This document shows, in pieces, positions 40,043 to 50,703 of a stretch of DNA of 64,000 bases (its first letter is position 1; each line of letters begins with the position of its first letter). Source of the DNA: a virus; IMG/VR virus record IMGVR_UViG_3300009159_005447, positions 1 through 64,000 of that record; one strand, given 5' to 3'. The translations under genes and the position numbers were made by a program. The notes below the pieces were generated by a model. It saw nothing but the letters and a program-made list of their open reading frames with translations. It had not been told where the DNA came from and did no database searches.

Positions 40043-40548
40043 TAGTTACTGTCCACAAAATCAATTACATTACCTTCTTCGTCGGCGCAGATAATACGAA
40101 CATTGCCTTCTTCGTCTTCAACCTCCAACGGTCCCCAAACCCATACTTCCGTATCGCTTAGGTACCAGTCACCGTCCCCATCTTCTTCTACAGCATACGA
40201 ACCGTCTTCTTCGATAAGAGCCGTTAAACGGGCAACTTCGTCTTCGTCCTCGATTCCTTCAATTTCAATATCTCCCCAGCAACCACCATCAAACATTTCA
40301 ATAAGCTCTGAGCTTTCAATGTTGTTGCCGTACAGGCTGTTTAAATCCAGGCTGTCTTTTTTACCATCCCCGCCGGGTACTTCTGTAAATTCAATCTCAG
40401 GGAAATTATCGTCACTGGTCTCAATTGAATATTCTGCAAAACGATAACCATCTCGCACAATAATTTTACCATCGGTTTCACGATTGTAAAAGTATTCAAT
40501 TTGTTCGCAAGATTTTTTGTAGTGAGTTCTGATGGTCCATAGTGCCAT
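40042..40548 (-). CDS. Very acidic conserved phage protein
   Basis: The 168-residue protein is strongly acidic in its C-terminal two thirds (EIEGIEDEDEVARLTALIEE, YAVEEDGDGDW), with an aromatic N-terminus (MALWTIRTHYKKSCEQIEYF). The high negative charge recalls DNA-mimic proteins, but the family has no known function. TAATG overlap with the next gene. Driven by the sigma-70 promoter at 40572. Confidence 0.75.
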   Translation of the reverse strand: MALWTIRTHYKKSCEQIEYFYNRETDGKIIVRDGYRFAEYSIETSDDNFPEIEFTEVPGGDGKKDSLDLNSLYGNNIESSELIEMFDGGCWGDIEIEGIEDEDEVARLTALIEEDGSYAVEEDGDGDWYLSDTEVWVWGPLEVEDEEGNVRIICADEEGNVIDFVDSN

Positions 40549-40571
40549 TATAGTTCCTTTAGAAAAACTTA

Positions 40572-40600
40572 ATTTTACACTATTTTTTTAACAATGCCAA
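40572..40600 (-). promoter_or_regulatory. Sigma-70 promoter (TTGGCA-17-TAAAAT)
   Basis: Both hexamers are near consensus with 17-bp spacing; AAAGGAA follows before the start at 40548. Confidence 0.72.
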
Positions 40601-40621
40601 GTATTTCGGCAAGAGTCAGTG

Positions 40622-40726
40622 TTATTTGGTGCCGCAGTTACAACTGCGTCCTTGGACACAGTTTTGGTTACAGTGTGGGTTTGGTTTGAAGAATTCTTTA
40701 AAGAATCCTAGTATAGACTTGATCAT
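40622..40726 (-). CDS. Cys-rich mini-protein (34 aa) downstream of clpS
   Basis: The frame MIKSILGFFKEFFKPNPHC continues into a Cys-rich tail (CNQNCVQGRSCNCG) with five cysteines, a possible metal or zinc knot. It overlaps the clpS stop by 4 bases (ATGA). Short proteins with this C-N-Q-N-C...G-R-x-C-x-C signature occur in phages. Function unknown. Confidence 0.65.
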   Translation of the reverse strand: MIKSILGFFKEFFKPNPHCNQNCVQGRSCNCGTK

Positions 40727-41037
40727 TCTGCTTCAAGTTTAACTTGTAGTGGGAACCCGTGACTACGGGCTAAAATGGTAACTTCAATGCCTTTTTGCTC
40801 AGCTAATTCATAAGGCATAACAGCAACTACAGCAGATCCATCATCGTGAATCTTTTGAGTTAATTGCATCGCAGATTCTCTGGATATATCAAACACGCTA
40901 ACTAAACTTTCAACCACAAATTCCATTGTAGTAGTGTCGTCATTAAGATATATAACTCGAAACAAACTAGGCTCCTTAAAGTCAGTGTTTGGGTTAATTT
41001 TTGGTTTTATAATAGTGTCTGTGATAGCATCTGTCAT
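40723..41037 (-). CDS. clpS: ClpS adaptor protein
   Basis: The 104-residue protein has the ClpS core: YLNDDTTTMEFVVESL (~30-45, N-end-rule pocket), K-I-H-D-D-G-S-A (~62-69) and PYELAEQK (~76-83), with a disordered N-terminal extension. ClpS delivers N-degron substrates to ClpA; no clpA is seen here, so it may redirect the host ClpAP. It follows hsp20 and has a late-type promoter and strong leader hairpin. Confidence 0.92.
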   Translation of the reverse strand: MTDAITDTIIKPKINPNTDFKEPSLFRVIYLNDDTTTMEFVVESLVSVFDISRESAMQLTQKIHDDGSAVVAVMPYELAEQKGIEVTILARSHGFPLQVKLEAE

Positions 41038-41050
41038 TAATATCTTTCAA

Positions 41051-41072
41051 AATGCGGGGTTTCCCCCGCATT
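41051..41072 (-). terminator. Strong hairpin: hsp20 terminator and/or clpS leader
   Basis: A 9-bp stem aatgcgggg/ccccgcatt with a GAAA tetraloop (minus strand) lies 5 bp after the hsp20 stop. The T-run behind is short, and the late core (41073-41080) abuts it, so it may also form the 5' end of the clpS mRNA. Confidence 0.65.
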
Positions 41073-41080
41073 GTATTTAC
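41073..41080 (-). promoter_or_regulatory. T4-type late promoter core for clpS (GTAAATAC)
   Basis: The core overlaps the hsp20 stop codon and lies 35 bp upstream of the clpS start. Confidence 0.55.
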
Positions 41081-41529
41081 TTGTCGGCTGAAGTGATTGC
41101 AATTTTACGTGGTTTCAATCCCTCGGGAATTTCGCGTTCAAGATTGATAATTAGCATACCGTTCTTGATTACTGCATCCTTGACAATTACGTGATCACCC
41201 AACGGAATGGTACGTTTAAAGCTACGGGTACTAATACCCTTGTAGATATAATTTACCTCATCTTTGTTGGCAGATTTTTCCCCGGTAATGGTGAGGTTAT
41301 TACCTGCTACGTCCACATCAATCTCATCCAATTGAAAACCGGCAACTGCAACCTCTAGGGCAAAGTTGTTGTTATCATATTTGATAATATTGTATGGAGG
41401 GTAGTTAGTACTGGTGTTTGATAATTGTTCGTGTGTACGAGCCAATTGTTCAAATACCTCGTCAAACCCTACGGTAAAACGAGTTAGTGGTGAAAAGTCT
41501 ATACGACCTATTGTTAGTCTTTCTGTCAT
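41077..41529 (-). CDS. Small heat-shock protein (Hsp20/IbpA family)
   Basis: The start ATG 41529 (MTERLTIGRIDFSPLTRFTV) has AAGGAG seven bases upstream; the longer frame is rejected. The 150-residue protein has an alpha-crystallin domain (~35-135: NNFALEVAVAGFQ, LTITGEKS, SFKRTIPLGDHV, GMLIINLERE) and a short tail. The tail carries K-I-A-I-T in place of the canonical I-x-I. It holds unfolded proteins for DnaK. It has a perfect early promoter and the leader hairpin shared with dnaK. Confidence 0.93.
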   Translation of the reverse strand: MTERLTIGRIDFSPLTRFTVGFDEVFEQLARTHEQLSNTSTNYPPYNIIKYDNNNFALEVAVAGFQLDEIDVDVAGNNLTITGEKSANKDEVNYIYKGISTRSFKRTIPLGDHVIVKDAVIKNGMLIINLEREIPEGLKPRKIAITSADK

Positions 41530-41542
41530 TTTTATCTCCTTA

Positions 41543-41584
41543 TTAAGCAAGACTTGTGTAGGGCCCGATTATCGGCACCCTACA
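41543..41584 (-). promoter_or_regulatory. Structured 5' leader of hsp20 (shared with dnaK)
   Basis: On the mRNA a 7-bp stem TGTAGGG/CCCTACA (41584-41578 with 41563-41557) encloses TGCC...GGG, followed by TCTTGCTTAA (41552-41543) before AAGGAG. The stem starts at the predicted transcript end. dnaK has the same element with two compensated base-pair changes. Confidence 0.7.
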
Positions 41585-41588
41585 TTTA

Positions 41589-41617
41589 ATTATACTAAAT
41601 TAGCTAGCATTTGTCAA
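41589..41617 (-). promoter_or_regulatory. Perfect sigma-70 promoter of hsp20
   Basis: TTGACA and TATAAT separated by 17 bp, immediately after the groEL stop. Confidence 0.93.
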
Positions 41618-41619
41618 CA

Positions 41620-43245
<1,626 letters not shown>

Positions 43246-43527
43246 TTACTCGATGATTGCCAACACATCTTCTTCTTTTAAGACGATATGTTCTTGATTA
43301 TTGATTTTGACTGTTTGTCCAGCAAATTTGCTATACATAACTACGTCGCCTTGTTTAACTTCCATTGGAATGACAATACCCTCATCGGTAACTCTGCCAG
43401 ACCCAGCTGCCACTACAGTACCCCTTAGGGGTTTCTCTTGTGCATTGTCTGGGATAACAATGCCAGACGCTGTTACGCTTTCGCCTTCTAGCGGTTTGAC
43501 TAAGATTCTATCTCGAGTTGGTTTCAT
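43246..43527 (-). CDS. groES: GroES co-chaperonin
   Basis: The start ATG 43527 ([20 protein letters not shown]) has AAGGA upstream inside the dnaK end. The 93-residue protein has the mobile loop region with S-G-I-V-I-P (~21-27) that binds GroEL and a normal beta-barrel ([22 protein letters not shown]). The pair groES-groEL is complete, unlike T4, which supplies only a GroES substitute (gp31). Confidence 0.96.
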   Translation of the reverse strand: MKPTRDRILVKPLEGESVTASGIVIPDNAQEKPLRGTVVAAGSGRVTDEGIVIPMEVKQGDVVMYSKFAGQTVKINNQEHIVLKEEDVLAIIE

Positions 43528-43531
43528 AATT

Positions 43532-45430
43532 TTAATCCTTCTTGACTTCTTTAACTTCCGCATCAACTACATCAGCTGGTGCTTGTGCTACTTCTGGACT
43601 GGCTTCTGGCTTTTCAGCCTCAGACTTGACCTGCATAAGTGGGCTAGTAGTTTGTACGTATTCTCCAATCTTAGCATTGATATCATTGGCGTCGTCTGCC
43701 TTCATTGATTCCTTAAGAGCAGTCAAGGCCTCATTGATTTTAGTCAACTCTTCCACTTTGATCTGACTTCCGTATTTTTCAATGTCTTCGTCAAATTGAT
43801 TGATTACACCTTCTGCGCTGTTACGTGCTTGTACCAGCTCAATGTGCTTCTTATCGGCTTCGGCATTAAGTTCAGCATCCTTGACCATTTGCTGAATTTC
43901 AGCTTCGGTTAGTCCACTGTCGCTTTTAATGGTAATATTATTAGCTTTGCCAGTGGCTTTGTCTGTGGCACTAATCTTCATAATGCCATTGGCATCAATG
44001 TCAAAGGTAACTTCGATTTGTGGTTGGCCACGACGTGCAGGTGCAATTCCATCTAACTTAAACTCACCCAATACTTTGTTGTATTGGAATAGTTCACGCT
44101 CACCTTGTGCCACTTTAATATCAACTGCTGGTTGATTGTCGTCGGCGGTGCTAAACACTTGACTGTGTTTGGTTGGAATGGTTGTGTTCTTGGCAATCAT
44201 CTTAGTCATTACACCACCAAGAGTTTCAATACCCAAGCTCAATGGTGTAACATCAAGTAATAGAACGTCCTTACGATCGCCACCTAGTACAGCACCTTGT
44301 ACAGCGGCACCAGCGGCCACTGCTTCGTCTGGATTAACATCCTTGCGCGGCGCTTTGCCAAACAGTTTCTCAACGACTTCTTGCACCTTGGGCATACGTG
44401 TCATACCACCAACAAGGATAACTTCGTCAATGTCGTTGGATGTAACGTTTGCATCTTTCATAGCAATCTTGCAGGGCTCTAAGCTACGTTGAATCAATTC
44501 GTCAACTAGGCTTTCTAGTTTGGCACGTGACAACTTAATGTTCATATGCTTGGGACCAGTAGCATCTGCGGTGACATAAGGCAAGTTAACATCGGTCTGT
44601 GCGCTACTTGACAGCTCAATCTTGGCCTTTTCTGCGGCTTCTTTCAAACGTTGCAATGCTAGAACATCTTTACTTAGGTCAACGCCCTGGTCCTTCTTGA
44701 ATTCATCAATCAAGTAATCCATAATGCGTTGGTCAAAGTCTTCACCACCTAGGAATGTATCGCCGTTGGTGCTTAATACTTCAATTTGCTTGTCGCCATC
44801 TACGTTGGCAATTTCAATGATGGATACGTCAAATGTACCACCACCCAGGTCGTATACAGCAATCTTACGATCTTTCTTGTCTGCTTTGTCTACGCCGTAG
44901 GCTAGAGCGGCCGCAGTGGGCTCGTTAATAATACGCAATACTTCCAGACCTGCAATCTTACCTGCATCCTTGGTAGCTTGACGTTGGCTATCGTTAAAGT
45001 AAGCAGGTACTGTGATCACAGCCTGTGTTACTTCGTGACCCAAATAGTCCTCGGCAGTTTTCTTCATTTTACGAAGAACTTCGGCACTGATCTGTGGGGG
45101 TGCTAATTTATTGTCGTTAGCTTCAATCCAAGCATCTCCGTTATCTGCCTTGATAATTTTATAAGGCATTAAGTTGATGTCTTTTTGTACAGCCTCCTCA
45201 ACAAACTTACGACCAATTAAACGCTTGGCCGCATAAATTGTGCTTCTGGGGTTAGTAACTGCTTGGCGTTTTGCACTTGCACCAACTAGTATTTCGTCGT
45301 TAGTATACGCAACAATACTAGGTGTGGTTCTAGCACCTTCGCTGTTTTCAATTACTTTGGGGATTCCGTTTTCTACAACGGCTACGCAAGAGTTTGTGGT
45401 ACCCAAATCGATACCAATGATTTTGCTCAT
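43532..45430 (-). CDS. dnaK: DnaK (Hsp70) chaperone
   Basis: The 632-residue protein is full length. It has the ATPase domain (1-~385: [34 protein letters not shown]), the linker D-V-L-L-L-D-V, the substrate domain (~390-505) and the helical lid. It ends in an acidic tail with [12 protein letters not shown], like the EEVKKD end of bacterial DnaK. No DnaJ or GrpE is encoded in the window. It is transcribed from a late promoter that overlaps the clpX stop. The sequence style is betaproteobacterial, suggesting capture from such a host. Confidence 0.97.
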   Translation of the reverse strand: MSKIIGIDLGTTNSCVAVVENGIPKVIENSEGARTTPSIVAYTNDEILVGASAKRQAVTNPRSTIYAAKRLIGRKFVEEAVQKDINLMPYKIIKADNGDAWIEANDNKLAPPQISAEVLRKMKKTAEDYLGHEVTQAVITVPAYFNDSQRQATKDAGKIAGLEVLRIINEPTAAALAYGVDKADKKDRKIAVYDLGGGTFDVSIIEIANVDGDKQIEVLSTNGDTFLGGEDFDQRIMDYLIDEFKKDQGVDLSKDVLALQRLKEAAEKAKIELSSSAQTDVNLPYVTADATGPKHMNIKLSRAKLESLVDELIQRSLEPCKIAMKDANVTSNDIDEVILVGGMTRMPKVQEVVEKLFGKAPRKDVNPDEAVAAGAAVQGAVLGGDRKDVLLLDVTPLSLGIETLGGVMTKMIAKNTTIPTKHSQVFSTADDNQPAVDIKVAQGERELFQYNKVLGEFKLDGIAPARRGQPQIEVTFDIDANGIMKISATDKATGKANNITIKSDSGLTEAEIQQMVKDAELNAEADKKHIELVQARNSAEGVINQFDEDIEKYGSQIKVEELTKINEALTALKESMKADDANDINAKIGEYVQTTSPLMQVKSEAEKPEASPEVAQAPADVVDAEVKEVKKD

Positions 45431-45445
45431 TTTGTTTCTCCTATG

Positions 45446-45483
45446 TTAAGCAAGAATGATGTAAGACCCAATGGCATCTTACA
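45446..45483 (-). promoter_or_regulatory. Structured 5' leader of dnaK (shared with hsp20)
   Basis: On the mRNA a 7-bp stem TGTAAGA/TCTTACA (45483-45477 with 45466-45460) encloses TGCCATTGGG, followed by TCTTGCTTAA (45455-45446) and AGGAG. Compared with hsp20, two stem pairs differ G-C to A-T with both sides changed. Confidence 0.7.
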
Positions 45484-45487
45484 AAAT

Positions 45488-45495
45488 TATTTATA
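45488..45495 (-). promoter_or_regulatory. T4-type late promoter of dnaK (TATAAATA)
   Basis: A perfect core overlapping the clpX stop; the predicted start point falls at the base of the leader hairpin. Confidence 0.75.
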
Positions 45496-46708
45496 CCTGA
45501 TCTTTAGTTTTTTTAAATTTTGTTCTAACAATTTCTTCCGTAATTTCAAGTTTACGTTCGGGCGATTTCTTTAACTTTTCAATGTCAAACAAATACGGTT
45601 GTACTATCTGCTCTAGTATACCCTTTAATGCCCTTGCACCACTTTCTAATTTAAGTGCTTCTTCTGCAATGGCTAATATTGCACCATCTGTAAAACTCAA
45701 TTCTATGTTGTCAATGTTAAAATAAAATTGTGTCTGTTTAATTAAGTTATTTTTGGGTTCTACTAGAATACGAACCAGTCCGTCGAGATCTAAATTATCA
45801 ACCTGTGTGATGATTGGAAAGCGTCCTGTAAACTCGGGAATCATTCCAAATTTAATAAAATCTTCTTGTCGGAAGTTACTGCGGTCAGTTTTACCTGATC
45901 CGGTAACGCTGTTAAATCCAATCTTGGATCCGCCAGCTAACCTTTTATCAATGATATTGTCAAGGTCAGTGAACGCACCGGCAGCAATAAACAGAATATT
46001 TTTAGTGTCTATTTCCACAGTATCGTTGGCAACGTTTTTGCGATTGTTGCTAAGTTTAATTTGACACTTTGTACCTTCAACCAGCTTGAGCAGGGCCTGT
46101 TGCACACCTTCGCCGGATACATCACGCACCAATGGACTTTCACTGCGCCGTGCAATTTTATCAACTTCGTCAATGAAGACGATGCCTTGTTCGCATTTTT
46201 CTATATCGTACTCGGCTTCGGCTAGCAGCCTACTGATCATACTTTCAACGTCTTCGCCAACATAACCAGCTTCTGTCAGAGTAGTAGCATCAGCAATAAC
46301 AAATGGAACTTTAAGGTAGCCTGCAATCTTACGGGCTAACAATGTTTTGCCTGATCCAGTGGGACCAAAAATTAAGATATTTGACTTTTCAACTTCTGCC
46401 TGTGGTTTGAAATATATGCGCTTATAATGATTTACAATGGCTACGCTGAGTGTAATCTTTGCGGCATCTTGCCCAACAATGTGCGTATCTAAATAACGTT
46501 TAACCTTGACTGGATCTAAAACTCCGTTGAGCTTCTTTTCCTTTTTAAGTTCGTCATTCTTTTCTTTGGTTAAGATATTGCTACAAAGGTCAATGCACTC
46601 GTCGCAAATACCAGCGTCATTGGCCACAATAAGTTTGTGTACTTCGTTGCGGTTCTTTCCGCAGAAGTTACAAAATACAGGTTGTGATGCTTGTAATATA
46701 TTAGTCAT
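45491..46708 (-). CDS. clpX: ClpX unfoldase
   Basis: The start ATG 46708 ([13 protein letters not shown]) overlaps the upstream gene by 8 bases. The 405-residue protein has the Cys4 zinc domain (C13, C16, C35, C38), Walker A GPTGSGKT, pore loop A-G-Y-V-G-E-D, Walker B F-I-D-E-V-D-K and TGRFPI. It retains the I-G-F loop (SKIGFN) that docks on ClpP. Together with phage ClpP and tmRNA this makes a complete tag-and-degrade route. Confidence 0.96.
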   Translation of the reverse strand: MTNILQASQPVFCNFCGKNRNEVHKLIVANDAGICDECIDLCSNILTKEKNDELKKEKKLNGVLDPVKVKRYLDTHIVGQDAAKITLSVAIVNHYKRIYFKPQAEVEKSNILIFGPTGSGKTLLARKIAGYLKVPFVIADATTLTEAGYVGEDVESMISRLLAEAEYDIEKCEQGIVFIDEVDKIARRSESPLVRDVSGEGVQQALLKLVEGTKCQIKLSNNRKNVANDTVEIDTKNILFIAAGAFTDLDNIIDKRLAGGSKIGFNSVTGSGKTDRSNFRQEDFIKFGMIPEFTGRFPIITQVDNLDLDGLVRILVEPKNNLIKQTQFYFNIDNIELSFTDGAILAIAEEALKLESGARALKGILEQIVQPYLFDIEKLKKSPERKLEITEEIVRTKFKKTKDQV

Positions 46709-47027
46709 TCTTTGAAAAATATTCCATTGCAGTAGCGTAAGGTTGATCCTTACCAACCCACGTTATTTTACCCAGGACATCGTATAGTGGGATCAACCCT
46801 ACTGGCTCGGTATTGTCTCTATTAATTATAATATGACTGCACTCAAGTGCAACCTCGCTTGCCCATTTATTATCTTGCATACCATCGTGATAAAGATATA
46901 TTGTATACTCTTTATCACAGATACGCAACCAGCGCATTACCATATCAATGTCGATGGTTGTTGCGTTGAAAATAAGATATGCGTTGGGGGTGTTTGATTT
47001 ATCCGGGGGTGTTATTACCGTACTCAT
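46701..47027 (-). CDS. Hypothetical phage protein (108 aa)
   Basis: The protein has two strand-like halves: AYLIFNATTIDIDMVMRWLR, then E-Y-T-I-Y-L-Y-H-D and SHIIINRDNTEPVG. The plan (short strand, helix, strand with Y-H-D) occurs in T4-like phages downstream of the coiled-coil membrane gene. It overlaps clpX (8 bases) and its upstream neighbour (29 bases). Function unknown. Confidence 0.7.
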   Translation of the reverse strand: MSTVITPPDKSNTPNAYLIFNATTIDIDMVMRWLRICDKEYTIYLYHDGMQDNKWASEVALECSHIIINRDNTEPVGLIPLYDVLGKITWVGKDQPYATAMEYFSKND

Positions 47028-48954
47028 TGCCTAGAAATTCTGCTATTTGTTGACGTTCGGTGTCGCTTAGATCGTCAGGATCATAACGGCCGGCTTCGAT
47101 CTCAACTACAAGATACTTGATATACTCTTCGTTGTACACATAAGTGTCGGTTAACTCTTTTTCTACTTCAATCCACTTTGACCCATTGTACTTAAACAAA
47201 CGATTGGGTTTGTAGTCTACTCGTAGATATAGTTCACTGCGCTCTGGGGCAGGCGGAAATGATGTGCCAAAGTGTGCTTTAACTTCACGAGGCACAGCTT
47301 GATCATTGTCAGCTGTTAATTGCGTGTCAGCTGTGATTTCTTTAATCTTTGGATCAAATGTTTCAACAACGTCTGTTTTAACTTTTGGCGGTGGTTCTGC
47401 CGCTTCGGCCATCACTACAGTTTTAGCTTTTCGGGGTGCCGCTGCCTCGGTGTTGTAATTAACAGGAGCAGGTACTTCTGGAAACAATGTGCTAACGGCA
47501 ACAACTGGGCCTGTGGGTAAGAATGCCTCTACGGACTTTTTAAGTTGCTCAACTTGCTCATCAGTTAACGGACCGTCGTCTGGTTCGTATGCTGGTACTG
47601 GTTCAGATATAATTACGTTTGGCAATCCTTCGAGACTCTCTCCAGCATCCAATCTACGTGCCACTTCCTTGCCATTGGCCAAGAATTCCTGTAATTCTTG
47701 TTCTTTGGCTTCTTCGTCTTCTATGGCCTGCAATGTTTCTTCGCTAATGCGATACACATCTTCTTCGGTCCAATCTTCGTCGCCAAACTTGTAATCGTAC
47801 TCTGGTTTAACGGAAAGCGGTGCCGGCGGAATGTATGTTATCTCAATGGGTTCTTCATCTAAGAACGGACCATCTATTACATCACATTCTTTGTTAGGAC
47901 AGAAAGGACCAATGCCCGGGGCCATTATCAATGGAGTTTTGCATTTGTAGCAAGGATCTAATTCAGCGTCGCTGGGTTCCTCGGGCTTATGCACCATTGG
48001 AGTCAAATTTTGAAAATGTGCAAAAGGTACATTTAAATAAGGGTGCTTGCTAGTGTTAAAGTCGTCAGGTGGTGCTGGGGGAACTTCGAGTACAGCACTT
48101 TCTCCCTGTTCATCCTGGACGGTAACTTGTTCATCTGCTCGGCGTGCCGCTTCTTTTGCTTGATCAAAAAATGCATTGATCTTTTCTTGTTCTTTATCTT
48201 CTCTAGCCCATTCTAATTGCCTGGATCCTGCCAAGATTAACACCAGTGCCAGTGGATCAAATACAACCACAATAAGAATAATAACCCAACGTACTGCACG
48301 TTCTAGTAGATCAGCATCGGGATTGTCGCCATAGGCGAATGCCGCAATGTATTTTATCGGCCCAACTTCTGCTTCAACTTTACGTACTTCAGCGGCAATA
48401 GGCGCCCTTTCTTCAGATAATTGACTAATAATTTTCTGTTCGGCAGTGATCTCAGATTGGAGACGAGCACGTTCTTTTTGTTGTCCTCTTCGAATCGCAA
48501 CTGCTTTGTCAGCACCCTTTTCATCTTGGCTTCGGCCCATAACTTGGTCCACAGCCTCATCCATCTGTTTAAGCGCCTTACGGTTCGCATCTATATTGTC
48601 CTTTGCAGTTTTGATTTTCTCATCATATATTGCAATCTTACCTTGTACATCACCCGATACTAAACTCTGGTCACTGTGAGCCTTACTTAGGAATCCAAAA
48701 ATACCCATAGAAGTCAGCAACATTAAAAACAGTACCGCGGGTATCAAATATGCTTTATATAAAAAAGAGCTTCTGCTCCAATTCTTGTGTAACCAAACTG
48801 TTGCAGTAACTTTGCCAACTTCTAGTGCGCCACCCATAACCACAACAGGCAAAACGGCCGCGGCAAAGATAGCCGTCAGACCTAGTACAGAATAATATGC
48901 GGCAACTAAACTTAATGTTAGTGCCACAAATAATGTGAGATAACCAAATAGCAT
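46999..48954 (-). CDS. Large membrane coiled-coil protein, T4-like phage type
   Basis: The start ATG 48954 (MLFGYLTLFVALTLSLVAAY) is chosen; the frame to 49020 is rejected. The 651-residue protein has three N-terminal membrane helices (~2-20, ~25-50, ~68-92), then a coiled coil (~105-195) and another membrane helix (~215-240). It ends in a long acidic region with a zinc ribbon (CYKCKTPL...CPNKEC, ~340-360). The N-terminal part (AYYSVLGLTAIFAAA, FGFLSKAH) is a hallmark of T4-like environmental phages. Function unknown; perhaps membrane remodelling. Confidence 0.82.
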   Translation of the reverse strand: MLFGYLTLFVALTLSLVAAYYSVLGLTAIFAAAVLPVVVMGGALEVGKVTATVWLHKNWSRSSFLYKAYLIPAVLFLMLLTSMGIFGFLSKAHSDQSLVSGDVQGKIAIYDEKIKTAKDNIDANRKALKQMDEAVDQVMGRSQDEKGADKAVAIRRGQQKERARLQSEITAEQKIISQLSEERAPIAAEVRKVEAEVGPIKYIAAFAYGDNPDADLLERAVRWVIILIVVVFDPLALVLILAGSRQLEWAREDKEQEKINAFFDQAKEAARRADEQVTVQDEQGESAVLEVPPAPPDDFNTSKHPYLNVPFAHFQNLTPMVHKPEEPSDAELDPCYKCKTPLIMAPGIGPFCPNKECDVIDGPFLDEEPIEITYIPPAPLSVKPEYDYKFGDEDWTEEDVYRISEETLQAIEDEEAKEQELQEFLANGKEVARRLDAGESLEGLPNVIISEPVPAYEPDDGPLTDEQVEQLKKSVEAFLPTGPVVAVSTLFPEVPAPVNYNTEAAAPRKAKTVVMAEAAEPPPKVKTDVVETFDPKIKEITADTQLTADNDQAVPREVKAHFGTSFPPAPERSELYLRVDYKPNRLFKYNGSKWIEVEKELTDTYVYNEEYIKYLVVEIEAGRYDPDDLSDTERQQIAEFLGNEYGNNTPG

Positions 48955-48958
48955 ATCT

Positions 48959-48966
48959 GTATTTAC
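48959..48966 (-). promoter_or_regulatory. Late-type core abutting a start codon (GTAAATAC)
   Basis: The core ends 4 bp upstream of the ATG at 48954, as at 22262, implying a leaderless late mRNA if used. Confidence 0.45.
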
Positions 48967-49048
48967 CGAAAATATGTGAGTAGAATTAGAACTGTCGTGT
49001 AGTATAACACAACAGGTCAACCTATGTCAACAATTATTGGATTTAAAT

Positions 49049-50689
49049 TTATCCTTTATAACCACCACGATAGGGATTATAAAGATAATTGTTTGGCCCA
49101 CCAAGTAGTGCAGTGGAATTGTACCAGTCGTCGTCTTTGGCAGAAGTGGAGATTTGATTTTTAATACCAAAATTTTGAATCCATTTTTTACAATTAGCTG
49201 GTGTTGTTTTGGGATTCTTAGAAAGATATAATGCCAGTACACCAGTTACCTGTGGAGCAGCCATACTAGTTCCACTGATCTTACAAACATAATGATTTTG
49301 AGCAGGATCTGTAGAAGGCGGCCTGCCAAACATATAAGGGTTTAGTGGTCTGAATCCCGATTGTGCTGGATCGGAATTTGACGCGGCACGACTAGTGGCA
49401 GCAGTAATCATAGTTCCGGGTGCAACAACATCACAGCCTGGTCCTCTTTCACTGTACGTTCCTAATACTTCTAACAACAAATTGCCTCGGTATATTGGAC
49501 TCTGGGAAGCGGCGCTGACAGTGATAACGTTAGTAGATCTTGGGCTACCACCCCTGTGATAATAGATAGGGGAACCTGGTGGGAACACTCCGGCATAATA
49601 GTTATTAGTGGTGTAATAGTTATCGTAGTCTTTGCCACGGGCCACATCAATTTTGTTTCCGTAGTTTCCAGAACTGTGTACAAAAATTACTCCTTCTTTT
49701 TCTGCGTCAGTAACTTCAGCGTCAACAGAAGGAATTTCCAATCCGTGTATCCCATTATACCCTGGTTGCATACCATATCGTTGTTGTGGTTCAACTGGCG
49801 TATTGTATGTGTTTAATGTACCCCTGTACTTAATGGAATTTATAATATTGTAATTTTTATTATCGTTGTAATACCAAGCGTACCCCCAACTCATATTAAC
49901 TACAGTGGGTCGTCGTGCTCCAGTCTTTGGATCAATGGGTTTCTTTTTGTGCCACACCCGAATAAGGTCAAATTGATCATCAGAATCAATGGCCTGAGAG
50001 GTATCGCCAAATACTCGTATTGAATATAATCTTGCATTTTTTGCCGCGCCAAATGTTTTGCCAGCGGCAGTTGAAGCTACGTGTGTTCCGTGTTGACCTT
50101 GACTATCACCACCAGTAGTTCTGCAAACATAGTGGTTTGGTGGCATAGTGCCGGGAATACCAGTGGCAGCATACCAGTCTATACGCCGAACACGGCTAGC
50201 ACCAGTTGAATCTAAAAATTCCGGGTGTTCCCAGTCTATACCATCATCCATAATTATGATGTCAACACCAGCGCCATCATTGTCGTACTCATATGAATTG
50301 CCTGTTGCTGCCTCAGCTTTTAACAAAGATGACCTACGTAATCCCCAATTGACATTGTATTTGTCGTCTGCACTATTCCTATTAAAATTTCCATTGGTTC
50401 CGTCATATGCTCTATTACGCTGAACAGCGTGATGCATACGTGAATCGGGATTTGGTGGACGGTGTACTGCCACTACCCTGGTATCTTTGTCAAGGTCGGC
50501 AGCTTCTTGATCAGTAAGGTAATAATGTGTAATTCTTGGATTGCCCAGTCTAGGATTTGCAACACCCACGGGCCTATCTGGAATAGTCCTATGATTCACA
50601 CCGTTGCGGCCAGTAGTATCCAACGTGAGATCTACGTGCAGACTATCAATGTCTGTCTCACTGTTAGCTACAACTATGTATTCATTCAT
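49049..50689 (-). CDS. Subtilisin-like (S8) protease, structural-type
   Basis: The 546-residue protein has the complete S8 triad: D148 (IIIMDDGIDW), H200 (GQHGTHVAS) and S475 (SGTSMAAP), with oxyanion N342 (HSSGNYGN). There is no signal peptide; the N-terminal ~120 residues may be a pro- or virion-attachment domain. In T4-like environmental phages similar subtilases lie among structural genes. Immediately downstream of the second fibre gene (14 bp), so probably a virion or fibre-processing protease. Confidence 0.9.
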   Translation of the reverse strand: MNEYIVVANSETDIDSLHVDLTLDTTGRNGVNHRTIPDRPVGVANPRLGNPRITHYYLTDQEAADLDKDTRVVAVHRPPNPDSRMHHAVQRNRAYDGTNGNFNRNSADDKYNVNWGLRRSSLLKAEAATGNSYEYDNDGAGVDIIIMDDGIDWEHPEFLDSTGASRVRRIDWYAATGIPGTMPPNHYVCRTTGGDSQGQHGTHVASTAAGKTFGAAKNARLYSIRVFGDTSQAIDSDDQFDLIRVWHKKKPIDPKTGARRPTVVNMSWGYAWYYNDNKNYNIINSIKYRGTLNTYNTPVEPQQRYGMQPGYNGIHGLEIPSVDAEVTDAEKEGVIFVHSSGNYGNKIDVARGKDYDNYYTTNNYYAGVFPPGSPIYYHRGGSPRSTNVITVSAASQSPIYRGNLLLEVLGTYSERGPGCDVVAPGTMITAATSRAASNSDPAQSGFRPLNPYMFGRPPSTDPAQNHYVCKISGTSMAAPQVTGVLALYLSKNPKTTPANCKKWIQNFGIKNQISTSAKDDDWYNSTALLGGPNNYLYNPYRGGYKG

Positions 50690-50703
50690 ATATTACCTTT
50701 TTA

